Source: Falsiroseomonas tokyonensis (GTDB lineage: Bacteria; Pseudomonadota; Alphaproteobacteria; Acetobacterales; Acetobacteraceae). Taken from it: a stretch of 64,000 nucleotides of DNA. Below the pieces are notes generated by a model. It was not told where the DNA came from, ran no database searches, and was given only the letters and a program-made list of their open reading frames with translations. The translations under genes were made by a program, and so were the position numbers. The stretch spans positions 55,213-119,212 of the forward strand of contig NZ_JAFNJS010000012.1 of the NCBI RefSeq assembly GCF_019024325.1, given 5' to 3'. Shown piece by piece: positions 63,415 to 64,000 of this stretch (positions are counted from its first letter, which is position 1; every line of letters begins with the position of its first letter).

Positions 63415-64000
63415 TTCGATGATTCTGGCGATGGTGCGCGCATCCCGAAGAGGTAGGGGCAAGCGCGCAAGGGCTCAGGCCGACCATTTGCGCGGAGCAG
63501 TTCAGCGCTGCGTAGATATCAGGGGTGCAGCACGAAGGTTAGGAACGTGGCTTCTTCTGATCCGGAGCAGTCGGTTGTGGCCGCAAACTTACAGCCTGGG
63601 TTTGGCCGAAAACCGGCTGTCTGTTTTTTGGCGGATCAGGCTGGAAGCGGACCTTGATTTCACGACCCGTCGGCGACGTTGCGACGGGGAAGTAGGGCCT
63701 GTTTGGACTGGAATGGTCGAAATCGCCGTTATTCTCGGGGGCGCACCCGTGTTGGTAGCAATGTTGCGGTCCAGACGAACTACGTCGGGGCATCCACCCA
63801 GGTCGGATCACCTCGCTGGGTGTACGAGTTTCAAGCGCCGCAGTTCATCCACAATCACCGGCCCGAGGCGCAGTGTGCCGATGTCCTCGATTCCAGCCAG
63901 CCACCTGCGCGCCGCATCAGGCGTTAGTACTACTGTGTCATAAAGAACTTGCCTGATTGGGCTGTGCTTTTGTATGCGTGGAGATTCTCACGCATGGAGG
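63415..64000. other. right-edge region with no confirmed gene
   Basis: GC content drops and codon use is unlike the rest of the window. A minus-strand frame ending at 63808 reads LYDTVVLTPDAARRWLAGI and then RLGPVIVDELRRLKLVHPAR. It looks protein-like but has no start codon: an in-frame TGA lies upstream at about 63990. It may be the end of a broken gene. A 90-codon minus frame at 63539–63811 is not convincing. The tail gene cluster is thus cut off abruptly at this side. Confidence 0.35.

Noticed and set aside
63539..63811. 90-codon minus-strand gene
   Set aside because: No ribosome binding site, no recognisable domain and atypical codon use.

Overview
The window is strongly GC-rich DNA whose genes carry the overlap-rich operons and GTG starts usual in high-GC Alphaproteobacteria. 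The small PqqA precursor (E-I-N-S-Y-x-C core), the pqqABCDE order, the HyuA/HyuB–Dpp cluster and the sulfotransferases point to Acetobacteraceae, perhaps a Roseomonas-like organism. That assignment is an inference from gene content; there is no rRNA or other marker gene here. I saw no tRNA, rRNA, CRISPR array or intact insertion sequence.

1–20.5 kb is a cell-surface polysaccharide region. It starts with two acyltransferase-fold genes (one cut by the left edge). A lipid-linked sugar module follows: HAD phosphatase, UbiA-type phosphoribosyl-lipid synthase, GtrA, a GT-C glycosyltransferase and an OafA-type acyltransferase. A tightly overlapped minus-strand operon (15205 to 6793) then encodes an epimerase, two GT4 glycosyltransferases, a Wzx-like flippase, a Gfo/Idh–SDR fusion and a Wzy/WaaL-like polymerase. 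A GDP-mannose 3,5-epimerase-like gene and two divergent secreted parallel beta-helix paralogues close the region.

20.5–30.7 kb is a catabolic and uptake operon on the minus strand: an AroM–LuxR fusion, hydantoinase/oxoprolinase subunits HyuA and HyuB, and a dipeptide-type ABC transporter. Four of its eight genes carry frameshifts or nonsense codons, so this is either a decaying module or a stretch of poor sequence.

30.9–40.3 kb encodes a proline-rich TonB-like protein, an RND adaptor and pump, an MgtC-like membrane protein and the PQQ operon pqqABCDE.

40.4–49.2 kb has two divergent sulfotransferase-like genes and a compact six-gene operon: TPR/alpha-beta-hydrolase, NitT/TauT ABC transporter, a free-standing NRPS adenylation–carrier didomain and a methyltransferase. 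Its product is not predictable from sequence alone.

49.2–64 kb is accessory DNA. It contains a RES/Xre-type toxin–antitoxin pair, a serine recombinase with two ParB/RepB-like genes and a divergent small regulator with palindromic sites, and the distal tail half of a prophage or gene-transfer-agent-like cluster (tail chaperone to tailspike). The tail chaperone pair carries a textbook -1 programmed-frameshift site (GGGAAAC plus a hairpin). Head and early phage genes are not present on this side of the window.
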